A DNA stretch of 64,000 nucleotides, taken from the NCBI GenBank assembly GCA_023055505.1, contig JALIRH010000002.1, forward strand, positions 24,806,437-24,870,436, given 5' to 3'. The DNA is from Callipepla californica brunnescens (taxonomy: Eukaryota; Chordata; Aves; Galliformes; Odontophoridae). The position numbers were made by a program, and so were the translations under genes. Below, one piece after another: positions 24,401 to 38,400 of this stretch (position 1 is the first letter of the stretch; each line of letters begins with the position of its first letter). The notes beneath the pieces are model-generated. The model did not search any database. It was given only the letters and a program-made list of their open reading frames with translations, and was not told where the DNA came from.

Positions 24401-25930
24401 TTAGGTTTGTCTGGAAACACCAGCTTCTCTAGCTATTTGCTTTTTTTTTTCTTTACAGCAAGTAACTCAAAGTGTTGCATCTTGGTTTCCTTACATTCAA
24501 AAAATTAGGTTAATACTTGATGCTTCTAAATGAAAACAGCACTCAAACCTACTGCGCTCAGGAGATCACAGCTGCTCAGGCCCTGCTCAAATATTGAAAT
24601 ATAAATCCCTCTCTCCAAAATGTGCAAAGTAAACATGCTGACAACTTATCATGTAGAATAATTAGTGTCTGGCTGTGATCTCTAAATTAAAACTTGTGTG
24701 TTTTATTTCTTTGATGTGTGTTGCAGTTTTGGGAAGGTGGGAAATACAGCTGAGTATGAAAAAGTAGGCCCAGAGGGGAGCAACATTCACTTGCAAATAA
24801 TGGTAACTCACTTTTGGATTCAACAGATTATTCAATATATGCTGATGAGAATGGTTGTGATGGATGGTGCACAGCACATTTTTTCTGCTAGGACACCAGC
24901 CAAAATGTAGAGATTAGTACTGTCACTGACACAAAGAAGAGGAACACAGCCCAGAGTGTAGGATACAGGGAGTGGGAGGGCACTTGGAACATGACCAGTC
25001 CATTGAGAATATAAATATTCTACTCAGATCTCCTAGTGTTCATAAACTGATACGTCCTGCTTTGAATCTGCCCATTTCTGCGCCTCTAACTGCTTCACAG
25101 GCAGCTCAGCTTGCATACCATTCTGTGGGTTGCCTGTGAGAAATGTTCTGGCATGTGTGGGAGCATACTACAGCAGTGCAGCACAGAGAAATGCCCGGGT
25201 TCTAAGGACAGAACTGAAGTCTTAGTTTTCATACTGCAGTATGCTAAAGCTCTATAGAGCTTGCATATAATCTTGAAACTACAAATACCCAGATGCATTT
25301 TCCATGTGTTATCAAAAGAGCAAACTGTTAGAGAATTTCCATATGAAAAACATCCCCCATAGACAGATTGCTAGGTTCCAAGCTTTTCTAATCGAGGAAG
25401 TGTTTTTACCACATCCATAGCTGAATTCAAATTTTATTTTATGATTTTTAAATTGGGAGAAAATACAAACAACATAAAAAATGACATAAATCCCATACTA
25501 GAGGAATATTTCTATACCATTTGTTTACAAATAATTCTAATTTAGTACTATTAATTCTTATTTACATTCTATAATGAAAAAAAAAATCAAATTTGAATTA
25601 ACCTTATAAAGCAACAAATAAATAATCACCCTAAATTTGTAAGTTGAAATACAAATATTTAATACTTAATGTATGAACAAATTTAAAATAGTGATATTTT
25701 AAATAAAAATATATGTTTAGCAATATATTGTACTTCTACAGATTGCCATTTATGCAGAATATTAATGGGGTTTTTACTAGCCTTTGCTTTTCCTTAGTTA
25801 TACTAACAATTAAACATGGATATCTACTTTGGTGTAGAATGATACCAGAAAAGGAGTGAATAACAGGTGTTTTGCTCATATACTCAGTTATACAGTTAAC
25901 TTACTGGCATCCAGTAACAAAGGAAAAGTA

Positions 25931-25968
<38 letters not shown>

Positions 25969-28572
25969 AAAAAAAATATATAAATCCCAGAAAATACACC
26001 GATTTTTTTAGTTTAATTGAATCTAAGTATAGAATTAAAAAAATAACATTATTATACTTTTTTTTTGTGAAGTGTAATTATATTTTTACTTAACTAATAA
26101 ATTATGTCCATCGTCTAGTAGCAGAAACTGTGCAAGAAACTTGTAGTATTAATTCCCTGTAGTGTGAGTGTAGGCATTAATCTGAAGGTCTGCACTTCTG
26201 TGGAACTGGCAAAGGGGAAGACATAACAGTGCTGAACAGAGGGTACCACAGCCAAAAGTCTTCATTTTGGAGAGAATTCTTTCAGTCATTAACTTGGTTA
26301 TCAGTTTATGTTTCAGTATTAAAAAACAAACAAGCAAGAAAACAACAACCACACCAAAAAGCAACAAAACAATGGACAAATTAGCAACATACAGAATACG
26401 GAAAATACAGAACCAGCTGTATTTTGTGAAAAGCTCAATTTTTATTTACTTTTAAAATGCTGCTCCTTCTCCTCTTTTGTTTTTTTTATTCTCCACACAC
26501 TTGGAAAATCAGCACCCTTCAATTTTTCTTTCCAGTCCAAGAACAGGACGTTCTGTTTGGTGATCACTTCTGAGAATTTAGTATTTTCTCTTAATAAGCT
26601 ACAGAACAGCTAAGCTTTCTTAGAGGCAGTCCGTATCATGAAGACTGAACACAGTTGACAGGTGTCCCTGTCAGCAGCAGTATCCAAGGTAGTAATAAGC
26701 AAGGCTATATTGGGCCACAGCTTTTCATATTCATTGTGCCACGTGGAAAGGAATAGTGCCAGCTTAGTAGGAATGGGTTTCCACCTTTCATACCCTCATT
26801 CCTGCATCCATTTTGTCAAGGAGGTACTTGAGACACAGGGACCTCTGGGCTCAAACACTGCATCCAGCTCTATCATGTCATGTTACAGAAGGAGACAACA
26901 CACTGAGGAGGCATGATGTGCCCACATAACTAGGAACATTTCATACAGCTTTCTCCAATGTTAAATGAGGTACTGACTTCGTAACTGCACAACATGGTTC
27001 AGTAATAAAATCAGTATTTTTCGCACAGATCATCAGCAACAGCTTCCTTGTATTGAAACAGCCATATCTGGGTTACAGACCGAAACTAGTATATGAAATG
27101 GTGAACTATTCTAAATTGGAATAACAGCAGAGTTATCTCCCTGTAGTCAGTCTGTAAAATAATTCTTGCTTGCATCACAGTTTCTATTGTCCCCAATGGC
27201 TTCACCCATTGAACCACCCAAACTGGAAACCCGCCATTTAATTTATGTTTTTTTTCTGCAGCCTAATTACTCCCAAAAGGCAAACTGAGAAGCCATTGAA
27301 AACTGATCACTTAAAAATAGACACCTTTCTGTCTTCCCCCATCTCTTCATGCTTGCATATCAAATTGGAAAGGAAATAGTCAAAAATTTGAATGTTACAG
27401 ATGAAACTGATAAACATGCACATTGCTATCTGATAGCACAGACGTGATCAACATACGTTGTGAAACATTCACAGTGGCCTTTGTTCCTGTGGTTCATCTG
27501 CAATAAGCCTGTGCTGTAGGTGAAAGCTGAGTGATTCACACGTGTTACAACACAAAGCCAAAATGCAAGGGATGCTGCAATGGACATCTGAAGGTCAATT
27601 ATCTTAAACAAACTTCTGTTTCACACTGGGAATGAGAAAGAGGTTGGCGGAGCTGTTCCTACAGTCTGAAAGAAAACCTCTATACCTTTAAATGACAATG
27701 TATACAGGAAGCAAATACACACAGCTGTTTTTCTTATAAATCACTGGCAGACGGGTACCCCATGGGTATTAACAATACATTCTAGATATCTGAGTATTAT
27801 CTCTTGAAGTGCAGCTATTTGTCCAAAGAGAGAAAAATAGTATTTCCTGAAAATGTGCCTGAGATCTTCACTGATAGGAACTTTATGTGGATTTCTTGTC
27901 AGTATGCACACACATCCATAAGAGTGTACACTTCCTCAAGCCTCAATGACACAGAGTTTGGCCTTGAAGTTACTTTATGCTAGTCATGTCATGAACCAAA
28001 ACTGTTAAGAGTGATGCAGGTTAAGAAGTGCAGCCTATTAGGAGCACCTAGTAAGTACTTATTGCATTCTATATTTGTATAATTAAACTGATAATATTTT
28101 AGTTCATATGCTGTTCATACTGCAGTTTTGTAACACATTGCCAGTGGACTGCTACTCTAATGTATTTGATGAGAAGTCCATCCTCAGAAGTCACTATCTT
28201 GACTGCCTCTCAAGACATGCAACCCCTACAAAGACCTTGAGATATAGATTTTCTTTCAGGGCCAGCTGTAACATTCATGAAGCTTTTCAGTCATTGCCAT
28301 TAGCGGCTCTGTGGATCTGACCCAATGAAAGCTTGTGATTTGCTTCTGCCTCTCTCCTCTTCGTGAAAAAGAATCAGATTTTGCAAACAATTAAAATCAA
28401 GTTAAAATCTGTGAACCATTTTTCAACAAATCATTCAGGATCCCCAAGGAACAACTTCTAGCCTATGCATTTCTTCTGCATTTTTCAGGAAAGGTCTTTA
28501 ATCGTTAAGGATACAGTGATCCTATACCATTTGCAGGAAGCTTCTCTATGACACAATTGCAAACCGGTTGAA
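21488..28572. other. Intronic sequence, with an extremely AT-rich patch
   Basis: No gene recognised. About 25430-26110 is extremely AT-rich and includes a 30-bp A run (25932-25961) followed by two copies of an ATCCCAGAAAA unit. The open frames at 23808-24071, 26662-26916 and 28108-28320 have no recognised relatives and no clear splice context. Confidence 0.55.
25932..25995. repeat. Poly(A) run with a duplicated flanking unit
   Basis: Thirty consecutive A residues (25932-25961) are followed by TCCCAGAAAAAAAAATATATA and a second copy of ATCCCAGAAAA. No SINE or processed-transcript body was recognised upstream, so this is probably simple-sequence expansion with local duplication, not a retrotransposed tail. 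Confidence 0.8.
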
Positions 28573-28930
28573 GAATCATAGAATAGCTTAAATTGGAAGG
28601 GACCTTAAAAGTCATCTAGTTCCAATCCCACTGCCATAGGCAAGGCTGCTACCCACTGTATCAGGCTGCCCAGGGCCCCATCCAACCTGGCCTTAATGAG
28701 GATGGAGCACCCACAGCTTCTCTGAGCAGCCTGTACCAGTGACTCATCACCCTCTGAGTAAAGAGTTTCCACCCAACATCTAATCTAAATTTCCTCTCTT
28801 ATAGTTTGAAGCCATTCTCCCTTGTCCTATCAGTATTATGCCATGTAAAAAGCTGGTCTCTCTCCTGTTCATAAACTCCCCTCAAGTACTGGAAGCCTGC
28901 TCTTCTCCAGGCTGAACAAGCTCACCTCAT
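28573..28930 (-). mobile_element. CR1 LINE 3' portion, inverted
   Basis: Plus-strand blocks are the reverse complement of a CR1 3' region: AGAATCATAGAATAGC, TTGGAAGGGACCTTAAAAGT, CAGGCTGCCCAGGGCCCCAT, CTCCCTTGTCCTATCAGTAT and CTTCTCCAGGCTGAACAAGC. The 8-mer tail lies at the left end, so the element runs right to left. It stops near 28930, short of ORF2. This subfamily (TTAAAAGTCATCTAGTTCCA form) differs from the CTCTAGAGATCATCGAGT form at 38573 and 62451. Confidence 0.93.
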
Positions 28931-30194
28931 TTCACACTGGTATATCAATGAAGAACCGCTGAATAGTCCAGGAGTTACTCATACGTAGTATGAAGCCAAT
29001 ACAACCTCTTGATGTGATAAACTGGTATTTCCTGCTCATCCCCTACAAAGAAGATCTTAAGAACTTGGATGTTTAAAACACTGCAATTTATCAACCAGCG
29101 TTAAAGAGTGGACTTTGCAGCTCTGAGCTTAGTGAGCATAGAGATAGGATTTACTTGACTGGTGTCACCTTTTTCTCAAAGCTTCCTTTTCACACTCTAA
29201 CACTGCAGCCAGCCCTGTCAGTCCCACTTACATCACTCTCAGGCTGAGCTCTGGGCACGTTCTTCCTGACCGCATGGATGCTCCCTGTGCTATGACTGAG
29301 CACATTTACTAGCTGATCTCCTTTTAGTAGTAGCCTGTAAGATAATGTCACAGTCATGCACAGAACAATCATGACTTATAGTCTACTATGAGAAATGTCA
29401 TAGATTAATGTATTGCCTTGCAATCTTCTGAGAGTCAGTGAATAATTATTTACCGTAATCTCAAACATTATTGCTGAAGGTACTTATGTTTCAACATAGC
29501 TGCATAAATACATCCAAAAACTGTAACATTTAAGATTTACAGACATTAATTGTTATCTATACCTGGTTTATACCAATTTATTTTTTTCAGTTCAGCTTGA
29601 ATAATACTTCTGTGTTAATTACTTTTTTTTCACATTTAGTACCTGTCTCTGCACATATTTCTCTAAATATGAAGACGGCAGATTTATATCCATCACTGAT
29701 TCATTTTCAATATAAAGAAAAGGAAAGTTAAGATGATATAGGAAAAGATTTAAGATATAAGTAAGATCACAGAGACTAAAATAAGAGATTTTAAGTTAGG
29801 GACACAAGTAAAGGTCTGAAGAATCAGCCTTCATGTGAATATTTCATGAGAGGACAAGTGACCTTAAACAGAGGACAGGAAATACTCAAATACAGCTGAG
29901 GTACTGTGGACCAGATGTAACATGTATGTAAATCTGATATGATCTTGACTGAGAGGATTACAATTCTTTAGTCTGTTTACTATACACAGTGATGCTGATT
30001 GAGAAAGAAATTTGAAGGAGAAAAATGAAACAAGAAAGAAGGCAGAAAAACACATAAAGATTCATGGGTGGTGGCAATGAAAATCTTGTAAAAAAGGGAC
30101 GTAGGTTGTGATTCTATTTGTAAAAGGATAGCTTATATTTTTCCAGATAAACGGAGATAAGATCAACTTAAATTAGTAGTAATAATTTAAAAAA

Positions 30195-30277
30195 GGTGCT
30201 TTATTATAGGTGTTTTACTATAAAACATAACAATTTTTTTTTTTATAATAAAACACAGGTGTGTTTTATTATAAAAC
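30195..30277. repeat. Near-perfect 36-bp palindrome with reiterated half-units
   Basis: The stretch 30241-30276 has 16-bp complementary arms (30241-30256 and 30261-30276) around AGGT, whose outer A and T also pair. Just upstream, GTGCTTTATTATA (from 30196) and GGTGTTTTACTATAAAAC (from 30209) are near-copies of the right arm GTGTTTTATTATAAAAC. Four related half-units therefore lie within 83 bp, split by a T run. The origin is unknown; tandem duplication of a small palindromic unit would explain it. Confidence 0.9.
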
Positions 30278-32362
30278 TTGGTTTATCTTAGCCTGTCTTT
30301 TTTAATTTTTGCACCCCTGAATTTCTGCCTATAGCTGAGGAAATAGTGTGACTATCGCTTATCTCTCAGGAAGGAAAGAAGAAGGAAAGAGCTAACAGAC
30401 TTGAACTCAAGATTGTCCACATAACAATGTTGACTAATTGTAAGAGATGATTATTTTTTTTACCATTGCCTCAAAGTTTGCTGATGAACAAGTCCAAGCA
30501 ACTGATCAACATTTATAATAAACTGGTCGGACCAACGTTTGAACCGTTGCTTCTTAATCTCAAGCCAGGTATACATATAATCAAAGAACCTTGTCTCCCT
30601 CCTTTGTATAGGAGCGTGACACTAATGAATTCTCATTGGTAATAATTACTTCTTGCATAATCAAGTCAAAGAATCCCAAATGACATTTATTGCTATTGCT
30701 TTAAAAGACAAAACAGTTTTCTACTCAGGTTACTCCATAACTAACTGTAGTGATGTAGAATTTGTGACGTAGGCAGAACTCGGCCTTTTTGACACTATGC
30801 CACACAAAATCCTTGCTGTTGCTAATAGTGAATGAGTTGTTTCAGTTTACAAAAGGAAAATATGTAAAGAAATCTGGTATAAATAATGTAAGGCTCAGTT
30901 ATGCTTGCATACTAAAAATATACAACATTACTAAAACCTGCGTAAGCCTCACTTAAGAGTATTACCACTCCAGTAGTTTTCTTCAGTACTGGTGTTTGCA
31001 GAAAGCACCATAAAAGCAAATCTCTGCAATTTTTCTCTTTAACTTGTCCTATTACAATTTTAGAATGAGAAAAATAAAATTGAAAAGGTAGTAAGAATTC
31101 ATCCTAATCTTAAAGTCATGATCCAGAGGAAAAGCCGCAACCAAGCAGAAGTGCTGGCTAGCAGAAACTTGAAGCCATGTGTACACATGCTATTGATAGA
31201 TTCTGCCCTCAGGGAAACTTGGTTTCGTGAATTCGCTGTAAGTGAAGAAGATGGCAAGCAGTTTGCTTTTATACCAGTAATATATGCTTCTAATACAAAT
31301 AGCCCGAGGAAAGACATGCCATAGCTGATTTCTTAGTCAAAACAGTTCTCTTTAATTCCAAATTTCCAGTATGGTAATTAATTAAAAACATTGTATTTTT
31401 GTCTCTCAATATGAATTGCTATGCTGAAAGTGATATATGCCTTTTTATCACAGAACTTGTGAGTAGTTTGACTTCCATGCTGGTGTCAGACTAATGTGAT
31501 GACTGTGTCATTTCTGAATAATTCAGATCTCTGCTCGTAGGATTAGGCAAGTCAGAAGGAGCTACTGAGACCATAAGCACGCCACTGCCTAACAGCAAAG
31601 CCAAGGGGAAAATCAGAGCTGTAATTTGTGGGATACCAGGAGGCCACAGTTGATTCTCACCTGGAAACACCATTTTCCTCTCTACCACTTGAGTTATGAA
31701 ATGACAGATACAGTGATGTTTTTTCTCATCCTCCCTCCACATCTCTATTACTTGTCCAGTGATGCAATAAGATTTTCAAAATAAAGAGTGAATGGACTTC
31801 CAAACACAAGGACAGATGCGGAGTAAATTCTTTGCCACTGCTGCAGTATGCAAATTATACAAAAAAATTACACAAAATCAGATCCATAGTTAACCCAGAG
31901 CACCTATCAGTAGATACTGATAATAAACTTTACTCCCAAAACAAAGATTCCCTTAACCAAAACGAATTTGCCATGGAAACTGTCATCGAGCCCCAGCAAA
32001 ACTTTCCTCCTTCAAGGCTTCACTGGATGCTGGCTCAGAAAAAGCACCTGAGCATTTCCAATTCAAGATATGACAGATGATTATATCTCCTCTATAGGGT
32101 ATGTTTGTGATAGGTGGCTATGTTCAAATGAGAAAAATTGCATTACCCTGGAAGCACATAGCCCACGATAAACACCTTGTATGAGGATTCCAATGATAAA
32201 TACTGTCAGCACATATCTGCTACAAAGGGGATATCTTCTTAAACCCCAGCTGGCAACAGCTTAGTTCTGATACAGAGGGATTAATATATTCGCAGGATTT
32301 TGTATGAGACAGTATAACAAGAAATTGCACAAGCTGGAGAACAAACCAGCTACCAAACCTGG

Positions 32363-32398
32363 ATATATATACATATATATATATATATGTACACACAC

Positions 32399-32430
<32 letters not shown>

Positions 32431-32431
32431 A
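32363..32431. repeat. Compound (TA)n(CA)n(TA)n(GT)n microsatellite
   Basis: ATATATATACATATATATAT is followed by TGTACACACACATATATATG and then about eleven GT units. The CA block and the GT block are complementary, so the tract can fold back. It is likely to be length-variable. Confidence 0.97.
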
Positions 32432-35400
32432 GCTTTATTTATTATAGGATGTATACTGCAGAAAGAACATTTGTGATCCCATTTTGACAACCTAAATTTA
32501 CCCCTTGCTTTGAAAAGATCTGTAATTTCATTTCCCAAAATCCATGCAAACTTTTTAAAAAATGGGAACTTTTTTAGTGACCTACAGTGGTGACACTCAC
32601 TCCATTTGCCTCCGAGGCATCTGTTTGATGAAATATCTAGTTAGGTGCTAACCAGTTGAGCACTACGCACTGCATACAGACTTCAGAGTACTTCCCCCTG
32701 TAAGCTGAAGTGATTACATATTTAACAATTTTAAAAGATTAAAATTATTACCTATGATCATTTCTACAAGCAAAAAAAGATTAAATAGTGTTTATATGGG
32801 TTGTTTATCAGCCAGATTAGCCTCTCCCTTTTTTGGCTGATACTGATGGATGTAGCATGCAAGCTTTAGTGACACTTGTTAAGAACTTCAGTTTACATAT
32901 TCTGGGCCAACAGTTTTAAGATCTGTCACAAAGACTTGTGTTCCTAAATCCAAAGGACTCACAGTTATATTTCAGTGAGAAACTTAATAGCCACACTTAT
33001 CAGGATCATGGTAAGCACCAAAATTACATTTCTTAAAGGAGTTTAAAATTAAAATCGCTGAAGAAAAATATTTTTTCTGTGTGTGAGCTAAAGTAATATC
33101 TACCAAAGAACACATGCATTCAGTTTTGATTAAAACATGCATCAAACTAATTACTGTCACACAGGCACATCCCAAACCTATCAGTGCCCTTGTTAATACT
33201 CTTTCCTTTCCTGACTAAACTGATTCTACAATCAAAATAATTAAGCAGCTTTGTGGCAAATCAAATTTATACAGCTGTGGAAATGAAACAGGTGTGACCT
33301 GCATGTATTCTTGGTTGGTCTTTTGTCATGGGAGTGCAGCCTCATTTTTTATTTAAGGACCTTGCCAGTAGTTATACATCACAAGATAAGGTTACGATTT
33401 GTGTGTCAGGGATAAAATAATGCTTGTTATGTACCACATCTGAACAATATGGGTACACTGATAATGAAAGAAAGGTGCCAGAAGGAATAGCTCATGTGTG
33501 TTGATGAAATCAGGGAGCATTAATTAGACATGCACTATTTAAGACTATGTAGCAGCCTAACATGCCATAAAATTAAGGGCATTATAAATAGCAGGTTGAT
33601 TACACATCAGGAAAAAAAAAAAGGGATGAAGTTATGCTCCATAATTAATGAATCTCTTCAGAATACAACTTACTTGGGCCTTATAAATATCACCTGAATT
33701 ACTAGAGGATCTGTGAAATTGTTCCACTGGGGAAATCAATTAAAATCGATGAAAGACATACAGAAGCTATAGCCATCTTTATTATTCCTGACTTCATTGC
33801 TACCTGCTGAGTTTCCAGCTGCTTGAGCCATATTTCAGACACAGGCTCCCTGGTCCTTGTAGGTAAAACTATCAGCTGAAGTGGAACATAGCAGAAATAA
33901 TGTAAGTTTATAATCTTTCATTAAGTCAGCTTGTGGTGCTGCAAACTCTGTGAACTTTTTCTCTGCACTAAGAGAACAAAAGGTACAGATTTTAAATAAC
34001 AGATGAAGAATTAATAACAAATCCTCTCTGTGAGGATGTTCATATGTCTGAAAGCATAGCATATAATCTCCTTCCAAGGCAAAACTTGGCATGCCGTTTC
34101 CTCTTTCCAGTACTAGATTTTACCTTATTTTCTCTAAAGGAAAGAGAGGAACAGACCCTTGTCCAAATGCAAGTTACTGATCACTAGAACCTAACTGCCA
34201 GTGTAGAATGGATTGTCCTGAGCTCCTATTCCTCTATTCACTGTTTTCTCTTCACATACTTTATATATTTTAAAATATATAACAAGAAATGCAAAGTAAT
34301 GCATGCAAACTAGTGCATAAATGATTAAACAGCATCTAGTAATATTGAATATTTTTGAAGAAAATAATTGCTCTCTTAAAGTAGTATTAATAGAAACAGA
34401 ATGTTACTAAGAGTAAAGTCAAAGCACACTGGAGATATGTGTACTATGTCTTAAAGGAGGTATGGAAAAGTTGTGAATGGTGCAATTCAATGGGAGGATT
34501 CTCTCTTTCTCTGAGCTTGATTTTAATCTGCTTTTTCTGTCACTACCTTTGAGAATTGAGGACTCAGATTCAAGACTAGAGATCAAAATCTAGGACAATG
34601 TTCTTTTATATAGCCCATAACTGTGAGACTTTTGAGAGCCTCTACTGAACATTTCAGTAAGTTTTATTATTCTTACTGGTGTTACATCAAATACCAAAGT
34701 AGGAAGGACAAAACAGGTGTTTTTTTTGTTTGTTTTGTTTCGTTGTTGATTTTTTTTTTAGTATCAAGAACTTTCATTTTTTATTGGACAAATCCTTCTA
34801 TATATCACAGTAACTCTGCCATGACAACATGACATAGAACCTATCATTTTACTAGAATCTTCATAAAAAGACCAGTCAATAACCTTTTAAAAATCCTTCC
34901 CCTTCAACTGATGGCATTAAACCTTTTGAACTCCAATACAGACACAAACTTAGTCTAAAACTCATATTTTCTAAATCAGAGAGCACCAAATCCACGTATT
35001 GTCACATGAAGTGTTAAGATGCACTGATGTCCTAATGTTTCTGAATTATTTCTGTGATAAAATGTATAGTATAACTGTGAACATTATGAGTGTATTCAGT
35101 TTTAGCCTGCCTTAAAAAATATCATAGGTAGGGTTTATAAATTGGCTGACTAATTTGCATTTACTTAAAGCATAAATAGTTCTTGGTTAGTAAAAAAAGA
35201 TTACTAAAGGTTGTATTTAATGGTATAGTACTATTTCACTAATACTACTTTTATTGTTGTTTTTCCAAAGAAACAAGTTGCCTGCCAACTATTTCGACCC
35301 AACTTCTGCTGCTTTCCTATCAATATCCCAGCTCCATGCTGAAGAGAGCTCCTCACTGCTGTGCCTCCTTAGGTACTGCCCTCTACAGAGGAAAACAGGA

Positions 35401-38400
35401 GAACGGAGTTGGATGGGACAATCGTGGGCTCACCTACCTAGATACTGGGGAGAAATGGCTTTAGAAGTCAATCTAAATGCTGCCTTAGTATGCAGTCGTA
35501 TCTACATATATGAACCTGAAGACTGTTCATATGCTAGCTGGATCCTGGAATTTTTAGAAGTCACAGGTAGGAAAATCAGATTTCTTTGGAGGCTAATATA
35601 CTTACTGATGATGCAACATATAAGTTAGTAATGATTCCAAAACATTAATGCTTGCATATAACAATGGTAGCAGCTTACATTGCATCTCAGCAAAGCACTA
35701 CAGGACAGGGTGTTAAACTGGACACTTAAAACACACACTCCAACTAAGTAGCTGAAGAAACACAATAAATGGGCATTGACTTGTACAACATTCCCTTCAG
35801 GTGTAAGTTAAATTCAGAACGAAGGGCTCCCAGGACATGTTATATAGCTGCTTTCTCACAACCCAACTTGCAGGACAACACAATTGTCACTTTTTCCTTA
35901 GCAATAAAGCCTTGATTCCTACTACTACTACTATTTCAGTCAATGTGAATTTTGCCATTGATTTTAGTTTTGTGTGACCAAAAACTTAGGTTCATATAAA
36001 AGTAATCAATAAAGCAAAACAAAATACCTGGAGATGTTCAAAGGCACAAACTGCTGTTAAAAGCCTGCTGGCTAGAATGGACTTTCATCAGACATTCTGT
36101 GGCAAATTGTCACTCACCATTTTTCCCTTCTACTGTTCGATACACGTAGGAAATTCTGCTGGTACCATGAGCAGTTTATATTACTTAGAAGTAACCTCAC
36201 TGCATACAGAATATATTTTATTTTAAACTGCATTACAGAACTCAGAGATAAATTATAAGAGGAAATTATTTATATCAACCACTTCCCTTTAATTTTAATT
36301 CTCAACATACAGCACTTGTTCATCATGTTCCTGGCTCATAAATTCCTGGCAGGAAGAACATTACATAAGAGAAATGTAAATCTCTGCAAAAACATTAAAC
36401 TTCCTGTTACAGCAATTATATTTATGATTTTTCTTTTTTCCACCTTGTTTTCTTGTGTTTCGACCTATATACCTACAACTTCTTTTGAACAGAAAGATTT
36501 TGTGGACTGTTTAAATGCTTCATATTACCTATTCAAGCAATGAGGATCTGTGGACAATAGCTGACCATATAGTAAAATCCAGTTGATTCTTTGGCAGATC
36601 TCTTTTATATGAATATGAACAGTACATTCTGTAGAAATAACATTTCAATTCAAATGTGAAGTGTTCTTCATCCTAAATAGCAGTAATTTTGGCTAATCAG
36701 TTTTTATTATTGAATTTTAATAGGGATTCTGAGTTAAGATTGAATTTGCACATATGTTCAGGCAAAGTTAAAAAAAAAAAAAGGTGAAGAAGAAAGAAAA
36801 CAGATTTTATGGTGGACACACAGACATTTATAATTAGTGTGGAATTTCTGGGCAGCTCCAACCAATAGAATCTGCATTTCATGATATATTCCTGCCTCAT
36901 TTTCTAAAAAGACGCCATACAACTTCTTGTGTACCTTTAAAACCCAAATAGGATTTTTATCACATATAGTTGGAAAAAAGAATTTTTAACTTAACCACTG
37001 AAGGGATTACTGCTGCATACAGGGTATGTCAGAAAAGCAGAGATAGTAATATTTCTACTTCTATTGGTAAGAAATCATTTATTCTCAGGCCACTGTTTAG
37101 GCAATAATCAACGCGGGTAGAAGGAAAATATTTTACTTTTTGATAGAAATAAAAAAGAACAAAGTGGACTGATTTTGAACATGGGTGCTGTCTGTGATGA
37201 CCAAGGCTTACTATAAATTCACATGATATATCTGCAACATATATAATGATTTCTGGAAACGTGCTTTTTTTTAATGTCAAATTTTATCAAACTGATACGC
37301 AAAGTAGGAGGGACTGTAAATTATCCCTTCATTGCACACCTTGATCTACTCATTAGTGAGTCTACTTTAATAGAAACTTTCTTTCCTACTCATTGCATCT
37401 GCATCAGATGATCACTGCCAAGTGAAATGTCTGTTATTTCATAGATTATTTATATATTGAAATATATTACTGGGAACTGTAAGGCTGAATGATATCCTTA
37501 CTAGAAAGCTAACCAGTAAGAAATAAATAGATACAATGGCAAAAGTTTGACGAATTTGCTTCTCTCAGGGCAGGATGTTGTAGAAAAATATGTATCTTAC
37601 TGCTTGAAAATTATTTTAGGATATATCATAGTAATGAAAACTTTGCAAGATCTAGATCCATGTTGGTTTGAATACATATTTATATGACTTAGTCCTGACC
37701 AAAAATATTAAATAGCAGATATTAAATGATAACAGTGAGAAGACCAATCAAATCAGTAGAGTGCCTCAAAAATTCAATTATAGTGCAAGTTTCTTTTTCT
37801 CAGCACAGGGATGACATTTTATAAGCTACAGGTACTAAATCCCTGACATTTTCTTTGTGTTTTAGTTCAGCTACTGAGGGCAAGAAGGAAGGTTCTTCCT
37901 TCCCTTCCCCACTGCTCTCACTCTAGAAGAAAATTTTTAAATTATAGACTATAAGTTTTAAAAAAAATATTCCACATTAAAAAAATAGAATATATAATGT
38001 TAAGAACCATTTTCAGAATAATAATCAAGACAGCTGTCTGTTGAGAACCTCTGGCATTAGATTTCAGTACTGTTGATTGCATATGTTGACCTACAATAAC
38101 AAAATTAAAATAAAGCAAAAATGAAGCATTATTGCAAGTAGCTGTGCCAAGACTTCAGTAGGTCCTAAGAAAATAGTATGCAAACATAGTCAATAGAAAC
38201 CAGGCTAGAAGGCAACACCCATACAGAACTTTGTGACAGACCTGGAGGTGAACCAGAATCAGCACTACAACGGCCTTTGGAGACCATTAATAAGACAGAT
38301 ATCAGCAATTTGGATAACAGTTCATGCTCTATCTAAAGAATTACAGTTGGATGATTTTCTAAGGCACTTTCTAACTCATCAGGGTCAAAAGAAGTCTTAT

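Noticed and set aside
25932..25961. Poly(A) tail of a retrotransposed gene copy or SINE
   Set aside because: No transcript-like or SINE body was recognised upstream and no target-site duplication was found; simple expansion is the better reading.
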